This document shows positions 23,600-32,570 of a stretch of DNA of 34,065 nt, one piece after another (positions within the stretch are counted from its first letter, which is position 1; every line of letters starts with the position of its first letter). The notes beneath the pieces are model-generated. The model worked only from the letters and a program-made list of their open reading frames with translations, made no database searches and had not been told where the DNA came from. Origin of the DNA: Massilia arenae (GTDB lineage Bacteria; Pseudomonadota; Gammaproteobacteria; Burkholderiales; Burkholderiaceae_D); contig NZ_VPFD01000039.1 in assembly GCF_008014745.1 (NCBI RefSeq), positions 1 to 34,065 of the forward strand. The letters are read 5' to 3'. A program made the position numbers and the translations under genes.

Positions 23600-24847
23600 G
23601 TGCATTTCATCCTGGCGACGATCGGCTCGGCCGGCGACCTGTTTCCCTTCCTATGGATCGGCCGCGCACTGAGCGAGCGCGGCAACCGGGTCGATTTCCT
23701 CGGCCCGGAACAGCATGCACAATATGTCGAGGCGGCCGGACTCACTTTCCACGGCTTACCGGCCGACATGGCCGTGCTCGACCATCCCGACCTGTGGCAT
23801 GCCACCCGCGGCCTGGCCGTGGTGTGGGAAGCGACGCGGCCGGCGATGGCGCAGCTGCCGCGGGTGGTCGAAGCGCTTGCCCGCAAACAGCCGAACGAGC
23901 GGCGCGTGCTGCTGGTCCATCCGCTGGCGCTGCCCGAGGCCGACCTGTGCCGCCACACCTGTCCCGGCCTGAAGATCGCGGCGGCCTGGCTGGCGCCCTC
24001 CAATCTGCCGACCGTGCACGACCCGCTGCTGCTTGGCCCCTGGCCGGTGCCGGCCTGGGTGCCGCATGGCGCGCGCCGCTGGCTGTGGCGCGCATTGGCG
24101 GCGCGCTTCGTCGATCCGGTGGCGCTGCCCGGCCTGAACACGGCGCGCGTGGCGCGCGGCTTGCCACAGGTGGGCAATATGGTCGACTACATTCCTTCCA
24201 TCCCTGACCTGTCGCTGGCATTGTTTCCCGACTGGTTCGCCGCGCCGCCGCCGGATTGGCCGCGGCCGCTGTACCAGGCTGATTTCCCGCTCTACGATCC
24301 CGACCCGAACGCCGCACCGAGCTTTGAGCTGCGCGCCTTCCTCGATGGCGGTGCGCCGCCGGTCGTGTTCACGCCCGGCACCGGCAACCGCCAGGCGCGC
24401 GCCTATTTCGAGGCGGCGCAGCAGGCGGTGACTGAACTCGGCCTACGCGCGGTGTTCCTGACGCCGCACGCTGAGCAGTTGCCGGCCCCGCTGGCGCCCA
24501 ACGTCTGCTGGCAGGACTACGTCCCGCTGAAGGCCTTGCTGCCCCACGTCGCGGCCCTGGTCCATCATGGCGGCATCGGCACCACGGCCGAAGCCTTACG
24601 AGCCGGTACGCCGCAACTAATCGTGCCGCTCGCGCACGACCAGTTCGACAACGCGGCGCGGGTGGTGGCAATGGGGGCCGGCGCCAGCCTGCATGCCGCG
24701 CGCGTCACGCCGGCGCGCATGACGAAGGCCTTGCAGGAGGTGGTGGGCAGTACGCAAATTGCGGCGCAGAGCGCCGGGCTCGCCGCGCGGTTCGCGGGGC
24801 AGGGCGGCATCGATGGGGTGTGTGCGCGCCTGGAAACCCTGGCTTGA
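23600..24847 (+). CDS. GT1 family glycosyltransferase (UGT/MGT-like)
   Basis: The 415-residue protein has a two-Rossmann GT-B fold. The N-terminal lobe opens with HFILATIGSAGDLFPFLWIGRAL, the acceptor-domain start typical of erythromycin/rhamnosyl-type transferases. The C-terminal lobe has the donor-binding stretch HHGGIGTTAEALRAGTP (322-338) and PLAHDQFDNA (343-352), where the Asp-Gln pair usually contacts the sugar nucleotide. Such enzymes glycosylate lipids, natural products or antibiotics, and neither donor nor acceptor can be named here. Start: GTG at 23600 with AGGGAGG (23586-23592) 7 nt ahead; the longer frame from 22949 is rejected because it runs through the preceding gene. A UvrA2-like gene follows. 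Confidence 0.9.
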   Translation: MHFILATIGSAGDLFPFLWIGRALSERGNRVDFLGPEQHAQYVEAAGLTFHGLPADMAVLDHPDLWHATRGLAVVWEATRPAMAQLPRVVEALARKQPNERRVLLVHPLALPEADLCRHTCPGLKIAAAWLAPSNLPTVHDPLLLGPWPVPAWVPHGARRWLWRALAARFVDPVALPGLNTARVARGLPQVGNMVDYIPSIPDLSLALFPDWFAAPPPDWPRPLYQADFPLYDPDPNAAPSFELRAFLDGGAPPVVFTPGTGNRQARAYFEAAQQAVTELGLRAVFLTPHAEQLPAPLAPNVCWQDYVPLKALLPHVAALVHHGGIGTTAEALRAGTPQLIVPLAHDQFDNAARVVAMGAGASLHAARVTPARMTKALQEVVGSTQIAAQSAGLAARFAGQGGIDGVCARLETLA

Positions 24848-24898
24848 CCGCACTGTTGGCAAGCGCACCGACGTCGGGCGCCCGCAGGCGTCCAATGA

Positions 24899-24916
24899 GG
24901 CATTCTCGATAATGCC
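24899..24916 (+). promoter_or_regulatory. 6-bp dyad directly before the uvrA2 ribosome-binding site
   Basis: GGCATT-CTCGAT-AATGCC ends immediately before the GGAGG (24917-24921) of the downstream gene. It could be an operator or a leader hairpin. It does not resemble a LexA box of the CTGT-N8-ACAG type. Confidence 0.3.
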
Positions 24917-24925
24917 GGAGGGCAG

Positions 24926-27478
24926 ATGCCCAGCAAAACTTCCAACAAAAAAAGTGTGGCCAAAAGCAAGACCGAAGACGGCTACGTCCACGTGCGCGGT
25001 GCGCGCGAACACAATCTGAAAAACGTCGATCTCGACATCCCGCGCGGGCAGCTGGTGGTGTTCACCGGCGTCTCCGGCTCCGGTAAATCCTCGCTCGCCT
25101 TCGGCACCTTGTATGCAGAAGCCCAGCGGCGCTACCTGGAGTCGGTCTCGCCCTATGCGCGCCGCCTGTTCCACCAGATGCCGGTGCCCGAGGTCGACGA
25201 GATCGAAGGCTTGCCGCCGGCCGTCGCCCTGCAGCAGCAGCGCGGCACGCCCACCGCGCGCTCCTCGGTCGGCAGCGTCAGCACCTTGAGCAATTCGCTG
25301 CGCATGCTGTACTCGCGCGCCGGCGATTATCCGACAGGGCAGGAGCTGCTGTATGCCGAATCGTTCTCGCCCAATACCCCGCAAGGCGCCTGCCCGCGCT
25401 GCTCGGGCCTGGGCCGCATCTACGACGTGACCGAACACTCGATGGTGCCGGACGACAGCCTCACGATCCGCGAGCGGGCGATCGCCGCCTGGCCGCCGGC
25501 CTGGCATGGCCAGAACCTGCGCGACATCCTGGTCACCCTCGGCTACGACGTCGACACCCCGTGGCGCGAGCTGCCCAAGAAGGACCGCGACTGGATCCTG
25601 TACACGGACGAGAGCCCGACGGTGCCGGTGTATGCCGGCTTCACGCCCAAGGAAACGAAGGCGGCCCTCAAGCGCAAGGAAACGCCCAGCTATCAAGGCA
25701 CCTTCACCGGCGTGCGGCGCTACGTGATGCAGACTTTCGCCAATACCGAAAGCGCCTCGATGAAGAAGCGCGTGGCGCGCTATATGGTCAGCAGCGCCTG
25801 CCCGGAGTGCGAAGGCAAGCGCCTGCGGCGCGAATCGCTGTCGGTCACTTTTGCCGGCCACGACATCGCCGAGATCTCGCGCCTGCCGCTGGCGCGGCTG
25901 GCCGAACTGCTTCAGCCCTACGCCGCAGGCAAGGACAAGGATGAGGACAAGCGACACCTGCACAACGAGCAGCTGATCGTACGCCGCCGCATCGCCGCCG
26001 ACCTGGCCGCGCGCCTGGAGGTGCTGCTGGCGCTGGGCCTGGGCTACCTGGCGCTGGAACGCAGCACGCCGACCCTGTCGCCGGGCGAGTTGCAGCGCCT
26101 GCGCCTGGCCACGCAAGTGCGATCGAGCCTGTTCGGCGTGGTGTACGTGCTCGATGAACCATCGAGCGGCCTGCATCCGGCCGACACCGAAGCCCTGCTC
26201 GACGCACTGGCCCAGCTGAAGGCGGCCGGCAACTCGCTGTTCGTGGTCGAACACGCGCTGGACGTGATCCGCCAGGCCGACTGGCTGGTCGACGTCGGTC
26301 CGCTGGCCGGCGAGCGTGGCGGCCAGGTGTTGTACAGCGGCGTGCCGGAAGGGCTGCGCAAGATCGAACAATCGCAGACCCGGCGCTACCTGTTCGGCGA
26401 AGCGCCGTCGCCGCAGCGCACGCCGCGTGAGCCGGGCGGCTGGCTGAAGCTCGCGGGCGTCCACCGCAACAACCTGAAAGACCTGGAAGTCGCTTTCCCG
26501 CTCGGCGTCTTGACGAGCGTGACCGGCGTGTCGGGCTCCGGCAAATCGAGCCTGGTGAGCCAGGTGCTGGTCGAGCTGGTGAGCCAGGCCCTGGGGCAGG
26601 GCGGCGCGGCGCAGGAAGAGCAGCCCGACGAGCCGGACCTGGAACGCGACGAGCAACTGCCTTTGGCCGGCCACATCGTGTCCGGTATGGAGGGCGTGCG
26701 GCGCCTGGTGCGGGTCGACCAGAAACCGATCGGCCGCACGCCGCGCTCGAACCTGGCGACCTACACCGGCCTGTTCGATCAGGTGAGAAAGCTGTTTGCC
26801 GCGACCAAGGATGCGAAGAAGCGCCGCTACGATGCCGGCCGCTTCTCGTTCAACGTCGCCAAGGGCCGCTGCGAGCATTGCGCCGGCGAGGGCTTCGTGA
26901 TGGTCGAGCTGCTGTTCCTGCCCAGCGTCTACGCGCCATGCCCGACCTGCGAAGGGGCGCGCTACAACGCCGAAACGCTGGAGGTGACTTATCGCGGCAA
27001 GAATATCGCCGAGGTGCTGGGCATGACGGTGGGCGAGGCGATTGAATTCTTCAAGGACGAAGGCGCCGTCGAGCGCTCGCTGGAGGTACTCAATGAGGTC
27101 GGCCTGGACTACCTGCGCCTGGGCCAGCCGGCCACCGAGCTGTCGGGCGGCGAGGCCCAGCGCATCAAGCTGGCCTCCGAATTGCAGCGCGCCACGCGCG
27201 GCGATGCACTGTATGTACTGGACGAGCCGACCACCGGCCTGCACCCGGTCGACGCCGACCGCCTGATGGTGCAGCTGAACCGCCTGGTCGATGCGGGCAA
27301 CACCGTGATCGTGGTCGAGCACACGATGCGGGTGGTGGCCGGCAGCGATTGGGTGATCGACGTCGGCCCCGGCGCCGGCGACCAAGGTGGCTCGGTGGTG
27401 GCGTCCGGCCCACCCCAGGATGTCGCGCGCAACAAGAAAAGTCGCACTGCACGCTACCTGGCGGCGCAGATGAATTAG
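24926..27478 (+). CDS. UvrA2-type ABC ATPase (excinuclease subunit A paralogue)
   Basis: The 850-residue protein has two ABC modules: Walker A GVSGSGKSS at about 48 and again near 530, signatures LSPGELQR and LSGGEAQR, and two Walker B/D-loop stretches (VYVLDEPSSGLHP, LYVLDEPTTGLHP). Zinc modules are CPRC, CPEC and CEHC...CPTC. Compared with housekeeping UvrA, the sequence runs from the MLYSRAG element to FSPNTPQGACPRC with about 100 residues missing, which removes the UvrB-binding domain. That and the LSPGE signature mark the UvrA2/DrrC-like class, linked in other bacteria to DNA-damage tolerance and drug resistance. It probably cannot load UvrB. GGAGG lies 4 nt before the ATG. It follows the glycosyltransferase gene by 78 bp. 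Confidence 0.92.
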   Translation: MPSKTSNKKSVAKSKTEDGYVHVRGAREHNLKNVDLDIPRGQLVVFTGVSGSGKSSLAFGTLYAEAQRRYLESVSPYARRLFHQMPVPEVDEIEGLPPAVALQQQRGTPTARSSVGSVSTLSNSLRMLYSRAGDYPTGQELLYAESFSPNTPQGACPRCSGLGRIYDVTEHSMVPDDSLTIRERAIAAWPPAWHGQNLRDILVTLGYDVDTPWRELPKKDRDWILYTDESPTVPVYAGFTPKETKAALKRKETPSYQGTFTGVRRYVMQTFANTESASMKKRVARYMVSSACPECEGKRLRRESLSVTFAGHDIAEISRLPLARLAELLQPYAAGKDKDEDKRHLHNEQLIVRRRIAADLAARLEVLLALGLGYLALERSTPTLSPGELQRLRLATQVRSSLFGVVYVLDEPSSGLHPADTEALLDALAQLKAAGNSLFVVEHALDVIRQADWLVDVGPLAGERGGQVLYSGVPEGLRKIEQSQTRRYLFGEAPSPQRTPREPGGWLKLAGVHRNNLKDLEVAFPLGVLTSVTGVSGSGKSSLVSQVLVELVSQALGQGGAAQEEQPDEPDLERDEQLPLAGHIVSGMEGVRRLVRVDQKPIGRTPRSNLATYTGLFDQVRKLFAATKDAKKRRYDAGRFSFNVAKGRCEHCAGEGFVMVELLFLPSVYAPCPTCEGARYNAETLEVTYRGKNIAEVLGMTVGEAIEFFKDEGAVERSLEVLNEVGLDYLRLGQPATELSGGEAQRIKLASELQRATRGDALYVLDEPTTGLHPVDADRLMVQLNRLVDAGNTVIVVEHTMRVVAGSDWVIDVGPGAGDQGGSVVASGPPQDVARNKKSRTARYLAAQMN

Positions 27479-27489
27479 TAAAAGTCAGG

Positions 27490-27532
27490 AAATCCGGCGT
27501 GCCGAACGGTGCGCCGGATTTGGTTGCTTTTT
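27490..27532 (+). terminator. Rho-independent terminator of the uvrA2 gene
   Basis: A perfect 10-bp stem AAATCCGGCG (27490-27499) / CGCCGGATTT (27512-27521) with a 12-nt loop is followed by a T5 run at 27528-27532, starting 12 nt after the stop codon. Confidence 0.8.
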
Positions 27533-27652
27533 GATAATATCGTTCCTTCGCCAGTCGGGACGCGCTTGCGCACGACCGTGCCACTTTGGTGTGCGCGCAA
27601 TTTCACATTTGCGTTACACTTAGGATATTTTATTTCTAATAGAACAATAGGC

Positions 27653-30600
27653 ATGGCCGGTCCAACCATCGAAAACAGCGAGTTTCGCCGCATCCTTACC
27701 CGCAACGTCGCACTGCCGCTAGGCATGAGTATTGTTAGCGCGATCGTGTTTGTGGGGATCATCGCCTACCTGATCAATAGCCTGACCTGGGTCGAGCATT
27801 CCCAGAAGGTGATCGGCGGGGCCCATGAAATCCGCAAGCTGTCGGCCGAGATGGAATCGGGCATGCGCGGCTACCTGCTGGCAGGCGATGAGGAATTCCT
27901 GTCGCCCTATGTCCTGTCCAGGCAACGCATGTCGTCCAGCCTGGAGTCGCTGAGCGAACTGGTCAAGGACAATATCGCCCAGTCCGAGCGCTTGACCCGG
28001 ATCAGCCAGATCCAGAAGCAATGGGAATCGTTCGCCCAGGAGATGATCGACCGCCGACGGTCCAATGACCTGAGCTACATCGATGCCGTCAGCAGCGGTC
28101 GCGGCAAGTCCCTGACCGACGAGATGCGGCGCAACTTCGACCTGGTGCTAGCATCCGAGATGCGCCTGCTGCAAGAGCGCAGCGATTCGGCGCGCAGCAC
28201 CACGTTCTGGTCGGTGGCGGCCTTCCTGATCCTCTCCGCGATCGTCGGCGGCAGCCTGGCCGCCTTCGGCCGGCGCCAGCTGGTGCACCTGTCGGATACC
28301 TATAACGAGGTGCTGGGGCACGAGGCCGAGCACAATGAAAAGCTGCGCCACCAGGACTGGCTGCGCACCGGCCAGAACGAGCTCAATGTACGCAGCGCCG
28401 GCCAGATCAACCTGGAGCCGCTGGCCGATGCATTGCTGCCCTATGTCGTGAAGTACCTCGATGGCGCGATCGGCGCCATGTACGTGCGCAGCGACGATGG
28501 CGCCATGCGCCGCATCGGCGCATATGGCTTCACCCATACCGAGACCGAACGCGCCGAGATCATCACGCCGGGCAGCACGCTGGCCAGCAAGGCCGCCGAA
28601 GAAAACCGCCTGATGGTGCTCGACCAGCTGCCGCCCGACTATATCAAGGTCAGTTCGAGCCTGGGCGACACGCCGCCGCGCGCCCTGATCATCGCGCCGT
28701 TCCATAACCACGGCAAGGTCAAGGGCGTGTTCGAGATCGCCTTCCTGCGCCCGGTGGAGCAGCGCGACCGCGAGTTCCTGGGCTTCATCGCGCAATCGGT
28801 GGGCGCCGCCATGGCCGCTGTGCTGTACCGCCAGCGCCTGCAGGACGCGCTGGAAGAAAGCCAGACCCTGAACGAGGAATTGCAGGTGCAGCAGGAAGAG
28901 CTGCGTACCGCCAACGAAGAGCTGGAAGAACAGTCGCGCGCGCTGGAAGAGTCGCAGTCGGCGCTGGAAAACCAGCAGGCCGAGCTGCGCACCACCAACG
29001 ACCAGCTGGCCGAGCAGGCGCTGAGCCTGGACATGAAGAACTCGGCCCTGCAATCGGCCCAGGAGCAGCTGCACCAGCGCGCGGTCGAACTCGAAAGCGC
29101 GAGCCGCTACAAGTCCGAATTCCTGGCCAATATGTCGCACGAGCTGCGCACGCCGCTGAACAGCTCCCTGATCCTGGCCAAGCTGTTGTCCGATAACAGC
29201 GGCGGCAACCTCTCCGACGAGCAGGTGCGCTTCGCCCAGACGATCTACTCGGCCGGCAACGACCTGCTGCAGCTGATCAACGACATCCTCGACATCTCGA
29301 AAGTGGAGGCGGGCAAGCTGGAGCTGGTGCCGGAAGACGTGCCGGTGCGGCGCGTGGTCGAGGGCCTGGCGCGCACCTTCGAGCCGCTGGCGCGCCAGAA
29401 GCAGCTCGAGTTTAAGATCGCCGTCGATCCGGGCGTGCCGGCCAGCCTGCACACCGACCGCCAGCGCATGGAGCAGATCCTCAAGAACCTGCTGTCGAAT
29501 GCCGTGAAGTTCACCGAAGTCGGCTCGGTCAACTTTACCGTGTCGTCCACGCCCGAGGGCGACATCGCCTTCCGCGTGCAGGACACCGGCATCGGCATCG
29601 CGACCGACCAGCAGGACAAGATCTTCGACGCCTTCCACCAGGCCGACGGCACCACCAGCCGCCGCTTCGGCGGCACCGGCCTGGGCCTGTCGATCACGCG
29701 TGACCTGACCCGCCTGCTGGGCGGCAGCGTGGCCGTGTCGAGCGCGCCGAACGAGGGCAGCGTGTTCACCCTGGTGCTGCCGCGCGGAATCCCGGCAGTG
29801 CCGTCGCCGGCCGAATCGCCGGCGACGATGGCGCAGCTTCCGCATTACACGCCGGCGCCGGCCGCTCCCGCCATGCCGGTCGCGGCCAGCGCACCCGCTG
29901 CCAGCGCGGAACCGATCAACAGCTTCCCGGACGACCGCGACAAACCGGCCGCCGGCCGCCGCACCGTGCTGGTGGTGGAGGATGAGGCGCCGTTCGCGCG
30001 CATCCTGTACGACCTGGCGCACGAACTCGATTACCGCTGCCTGGTGGCGATGAGCGCCGACGAGGGCCTGGCGCTGGCCGTCAGCCAGCGTCCGGACGCC
30101 GTGCTGCTGGACGTGCGCCTGCCGGACCGCTCTGGCCTGACCGTGCTGCAGCAACTGAAGGACAATCCGTCGACCCGCCATATCCCGGTGCACGTCATCT
30201 CGAGCATCGAGAACGGCGGCGAAGCCCTGCACCTGGGCGCCATCGGCTATGCATTGAAGCCGACCAGCCGCGAAGAGCTGGAAGACGTGTTCCGCAAGCT
30301 GCAGGAAAAATCGAGCCAGAAGATCAAGCGCGTGCTGCTGGTCGAGGACGACGAGCGCCAGCGCGAGAGCGTGGTGGCCCTGATCGCCGACGACGACGTC
30401 GAGATCGCGGCCGTGGGCACCGCCAGCGAGGCCCTGACCCACCTGAAGAACGAAGTCTTCGACTGCATGATCATCGATCTCAAGCTGCCCGATATGCAGG
30501 GCGGCGAGCTGCTCGAGCGCATGTCGCATGAAGAGCTGTGCTCCTTCCCGCCGGTGATCGTGTACACCGGCCGCAACCTGACGCGCGACGAAGAGGCGGA

Positions 30601-31141
30601 GCTGCTGCGCTATTCGCGCTCGATCATCATCAAGGGCGCGCGCTCGCCTGAGCGCCTGCTGGACGAAGTGACGCTGTTCCTGCACAAGGTGGAATCCGAG
30701 CTGTCGACCGAGCGCCAGAGCATGCTCAAGGCGGTACGCGGACGCGACCGCGTGTTCGAAGGCCGCACCATCCTGCTGGTCGACGACGACGTGCGCAATG
30801 TGTTCGCATTGACGTCGGCGCTGGAGCAGCGCGGGGCGAAAATCGAAGTCGGCCGCAACGGATTCGAAGCGATCGCGAAACTGGATGAAGTGCCGGGGAT
30901 CGACCTGGTGCTGATGGATATCATGATGCCGGGCATGGATGGTCTGGAAGCGACGCGCCGCATTCGCGCCGACGGCCGCTTCGACCGCCTGCCGATCATC
31001 GCCATCACCGCCAAGGCCATGAAGGACGACCAGGAGCAGTGCCTGGCCGCCGGCGCCAACGATTACCTGGCCAAACCGATTGACCTCTCCCGCCTGTACT
31101 CGCTGCTGCGGGTCTGGATGCCTACCCTGGAGCGAATTTGA
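27653..31141 (+). CDS. CHASE3-GAF hybrid histidine kinase with three receiver domains
   Basis: A 1162-residue inner-membrane sensor. Domains: membrane helix 22-44, CHASE3-like sensor (45-180), membrane helix 185-206, GAF (about 255-390), Glu/Gln-rich coiled coil (395-485), HisKA with His496, ATPase domain (N616, DTGIGIA at 644, GTGLGLS at 674), Ala/Pro-rich linker, then receivers with Asp820, Asp942 and Asp1089 and matching Lys869, Lys994 and Lys1141. All phospho-sites look intact, suggesting a branched or multi-step relay. No output domain is present. Start: ATG at 27653 (only a weak AGG ahead); upstream in-frame residues are not protein-like. It leads a four-gene operon with cheR, cheB and a second kinase, and overlaps the next gene. 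Confidence 0.93.
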   Translation: MAGPTIENSEFRRILTRNVALPLGMSIVSAIVFVGIIAYLINSLTWVEHSQKVIGGAHEIRKLSAEMESGMRGYLLAGDEEFLSPYVLSRQRMSSSLESLSELVKDNIAQSERLTRISQIQKQWESFAQEMIDRRRSNDLSYIDAVSSGRGKSLTDEMRRNFDLVLASEMRLLQERSDSARSTTFWSVAAFLILSAIVGGSLAAFGRRQLVHLSDTYNEVLGHEAEHNEKLRHQDWLRTGQNELNVRSAGQINLEPLADALLPYVVKYLDGAIGAMYVRSDDGAMRRIGAYGFTHTETERAEIITPGSTLASKAAEENRLMVLDQLPPDYIKVSSSLGDTPPRALIIAPFHNHGKVKGVFEIAFLRPVEQRDREFLGFIAQSVGAAMAAVLYRQRLQDALEESQTLNEELQVQQEELRTANEELEEQSRALEESQSALENQQAELRTTNDQLAEQALSLDMKNSALQSAQEQLHQRAVELESASRYKSEFLANMSHELRTPLNSSLILAKLLSDNSGGNLSDEQVRFAQTIYSAGNDLLQLINDILDISKVEAGKLELVPEDVPVRRVVEGLARTFEPLARQKQLEFKIAVDPGVPASLHTDRQRMEQILKNLLSNAVKFTEVGSVNFTVSSTPEGDIAFRVQDTGIGIATDQQDKIFDAFHQADGTTSRRFGGTGLGLSITRDLTRLLGGSVAVSSAPNEGSVFTLVLPRGIPAVPSPAESPATMAQLPHYTPAPAAPAMPVAASAPAASAEPINSFPDDRDKPAAGRRTVLVVEDEAPFARILYDLAHELDYRCLVAMSADEGLALAVSQRPDAVLLDVRLPDRSGLTVLQQLKDNPSTRHIPVHVISSIENGGEALHLGAIGYALKPTSREELEDVFRKLQEKSSQKIKRVLLVEDDERQRESVVALIADDDVEIAAVGTASEALTHLKNEVFDCMIIDLKLPDMQGGELLERMSHEELCSFPPVIVYTGRNLTRDEEAELLRYSRSIIIKGARSPERLLDEVTLFLHKVESELSTERQSMLKAVRGRDRVFEGRTILLVDDDVRNVFALTSALEQRGAKIEVGRNGFEAIAKLDEVPGIDLVLMDIMMPGMDGLEATRRIRADGRFDRLPIIAITAKAMKDDQEQCLAAGANDYLAKPIDLSRLYSLLRVWMPTLERI

Positions 31142-31968
31142 GCCAACCCCCGAGCGACTTCGACATCGAGCTGCGGATGCTCGTCGAAGCCGTCTACCTG
31201 AAGTACAACTACGACTTCCGCGACTACACCGGCGCTTCGCAAAAGCGCCGGGTGCTGGTCGCCATGCGCGAGATGGAATGCGAGACGGTGTCGGAACTGC
31301 AGTCGAAGGTGCTGCATGAGCCGAACGGTTTCGCCCAGCTGTTGCAATACCTGACGATTCCCGTCACCGAGATGTTCCGCGATCCGGAGTACTTCCTGGC
31401 GGTGCGCGAGCAGGTGGCGCCTTTCCTCAAGACCTACCCGTCGCTCAAGATCTGGGTGGCCGGCTGCAGCACCGGCGAAGAAGTGTATTCGCTGGCCATC
31501 CTGCTCAAGGAAGAAGGGCTGCTCGAGCGCAGCATCATCTATGCGACCGACATCAATCCCGAGTCGCTGGAGGCGGCGCGGCGCGGCGTGTTCCCGCTGG
31601 ATCGCATGCGCTTGTATACCGAGAACTACCAGAAGTCGGGCGGCAAGGGCGCGTTCTCGGACTATTACACGGCCGCCTATGGCGGCGCGCTGTTCGAGCG
31701 CAGCCTGATGGAGAACGTGACTTTCGCCGACCACAGCCTGTCGACCGACAGCGTGTTCTCGGAAACGCACTTCGTCAGCTGCCGCAACGTGCTGATCTAC
31801 TTTAACCGGCGCTTGCAAGACCGCGTGCTCGGCCTGTTCCACGACTCGCTGTGCCATCGCGGTTTCCTGGGCCTGGGCAGCAAGGAAAGCATCGACTTTT
31901 CCAGCTACGCCGAGCGCTTCGAGTCGCTGGCCAGGCGCGAGCGCCTGTTCCGCAAGGTGTCGCCATGA
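31138..31968 (+). CDS. CheR-type protein-glutamate methyltransferase
   Basis: The 276-residue CheR transfers methyl groups from S-adenosylmethionine to Glu side chains. It has the N-terminal helical domain (1-75), the SAM site IWVAGCSTGEEVYSLA (105-120), acidic ATDINPESLE (136-145) and the RNVLIYF block (216-222). Translation most likely starts at TTG 31138, inside the preceding stop (TTGA overlap), with GGAG at 31129-31132 giving 5-nt spacing. The first ATG downstream (residue 14) would cut into the conserved helix. There is no chemoreceptor, CheA or CheW nearby, so the target may be one of the kinases in the operon. Confidence 0.92.
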   Translation: MSQPPSDFDIELRMLVEAVYLKYNYDFRDYTGASQKRRVLVAMREMECETVSELQSKVLHEPNGFAQLLQYLTIPVTEMFRDPEYFLAVREQVAPFLKTYPSLKIWVAGCSTGEEVYSLAILLKEEGLLERSIIYATDINPESLEAARRGVFPLDRMRLYTENYQKSGGKGAFSDYYTAAYGGALFERSLMENVTFADHSLSTDSVFSETHFVSCRNVLIYFNRRLQDRVLGLFHDSLCHRGFLGLGSKESIDFSSYAERFESLARRERLFRKVSP

Positions 31969-32570
31969 ACCTCGACCAGCAACTGGCCGCGGCCATGGGT
32001 TCGCGCCGGATCGAGATGGTCGTCATCGGCGGCTCGGCCGGCGGCGTCGACGCCCTGGTCGGCCTGGTGCCGGCGCTGCCGGTGGGGTTCAGGCCGGCCG
32101 TGACCTGTATCCTGCACGTGCCGCCGGACCGCGACAGCCGCCTGGCCGAGCTGTTCGCCCTGCGCGCGGCGCTGCCGGTGCGCGAAGCGCAGGACAAGGA
32201 ACCGATCCAGCCCGGCACCGTGTATTTCGCCGGTTCCGGCTACCACCTGTCGATAGAACAGGACCGCAGCTTTTCGCTCAGCTGCGAGCCGCCGGTGCAG
32301 TTCGCCCGGCCGGCGATCGATGTACTGATGGAGTCCGCCGCCGACGTGTATGGTCCGGCGCTGGCGGGTATACTGCTGACTGGCGCCAATTTTGATGGCG
32401 CCGAAGGCATGTGCCGCATCCGCGAACGCGGCGGCCTTACCATCGTCCAAGACCCCGAAGAAGCGCAGGCCAGTACCATGCCCGAAGAGGCGATCCGGCG
32501 CTGCGCTCCGCACATGGTGCTGCCGCTGGCCGGCATCCGCACTGTGCTGCCCCTGTTGGAGACCCCATGA
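31965..32570 (+). CDS. CheB-type methylesterase without receiver domain
   Basis: The 201-residue protein is only the CheB catalytic domain, which removes methyl groups added by CheR (and can deamidate Gln). The catalytic triad is visible: Ser24 in IGGSAGG, His51 in LHVPPDRDS, Asp144 in ANFDGAEG. The helix FARPAIDVLMESAA is also conserved. Classical CheB has an N-terminal receiver that controls activity. This one lacks it, so control must come from elsewhere, perhaps from the receivers of its kinase neighbours. The ATG at 31965 overlaps the cheR stop (ATGA), and its own stop overlaps the next gene in the same way. Confidence 0.92.
   Translation: MNLDQQLAAAMGSRRIEMVVIGGSAGGVDALVGLVPALPVGFRPAVTCILHVPPDRDSRLAELFALRAALPVREAQDKEPIQPGTVYFAGSGYHLSIEQDRSFSLSCEPPVQFARPAIDVLMESAADVYGPALAGILLTGANFDGAEGMCRIRERGGLTIVQDPEEAQASTMPEEAIRRCAPHMVLPLAGIRTVLPLLETP

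Noticed and set aside
24617..27385. A 922-codon minus-strand frame opposite the glycosyltransferase and uvrA2 genes
   Set aside because: No recognisable motif, low-complexity composition, and it runs across two well-supported genes.
27601..27640. AT-rich stretch before the hybrid kinase as a sigma70 promoter
   Set aside because: TTTCAC or TTGCGT can be paired with weak -10 sequences, but none matches the consensus well enough to call.
28148..30685. An 845-codon minus-strand frame opposite the hybrid kinase
   Set aside because: Same antisense high-GC artefact; it lacks protein-like patterning.
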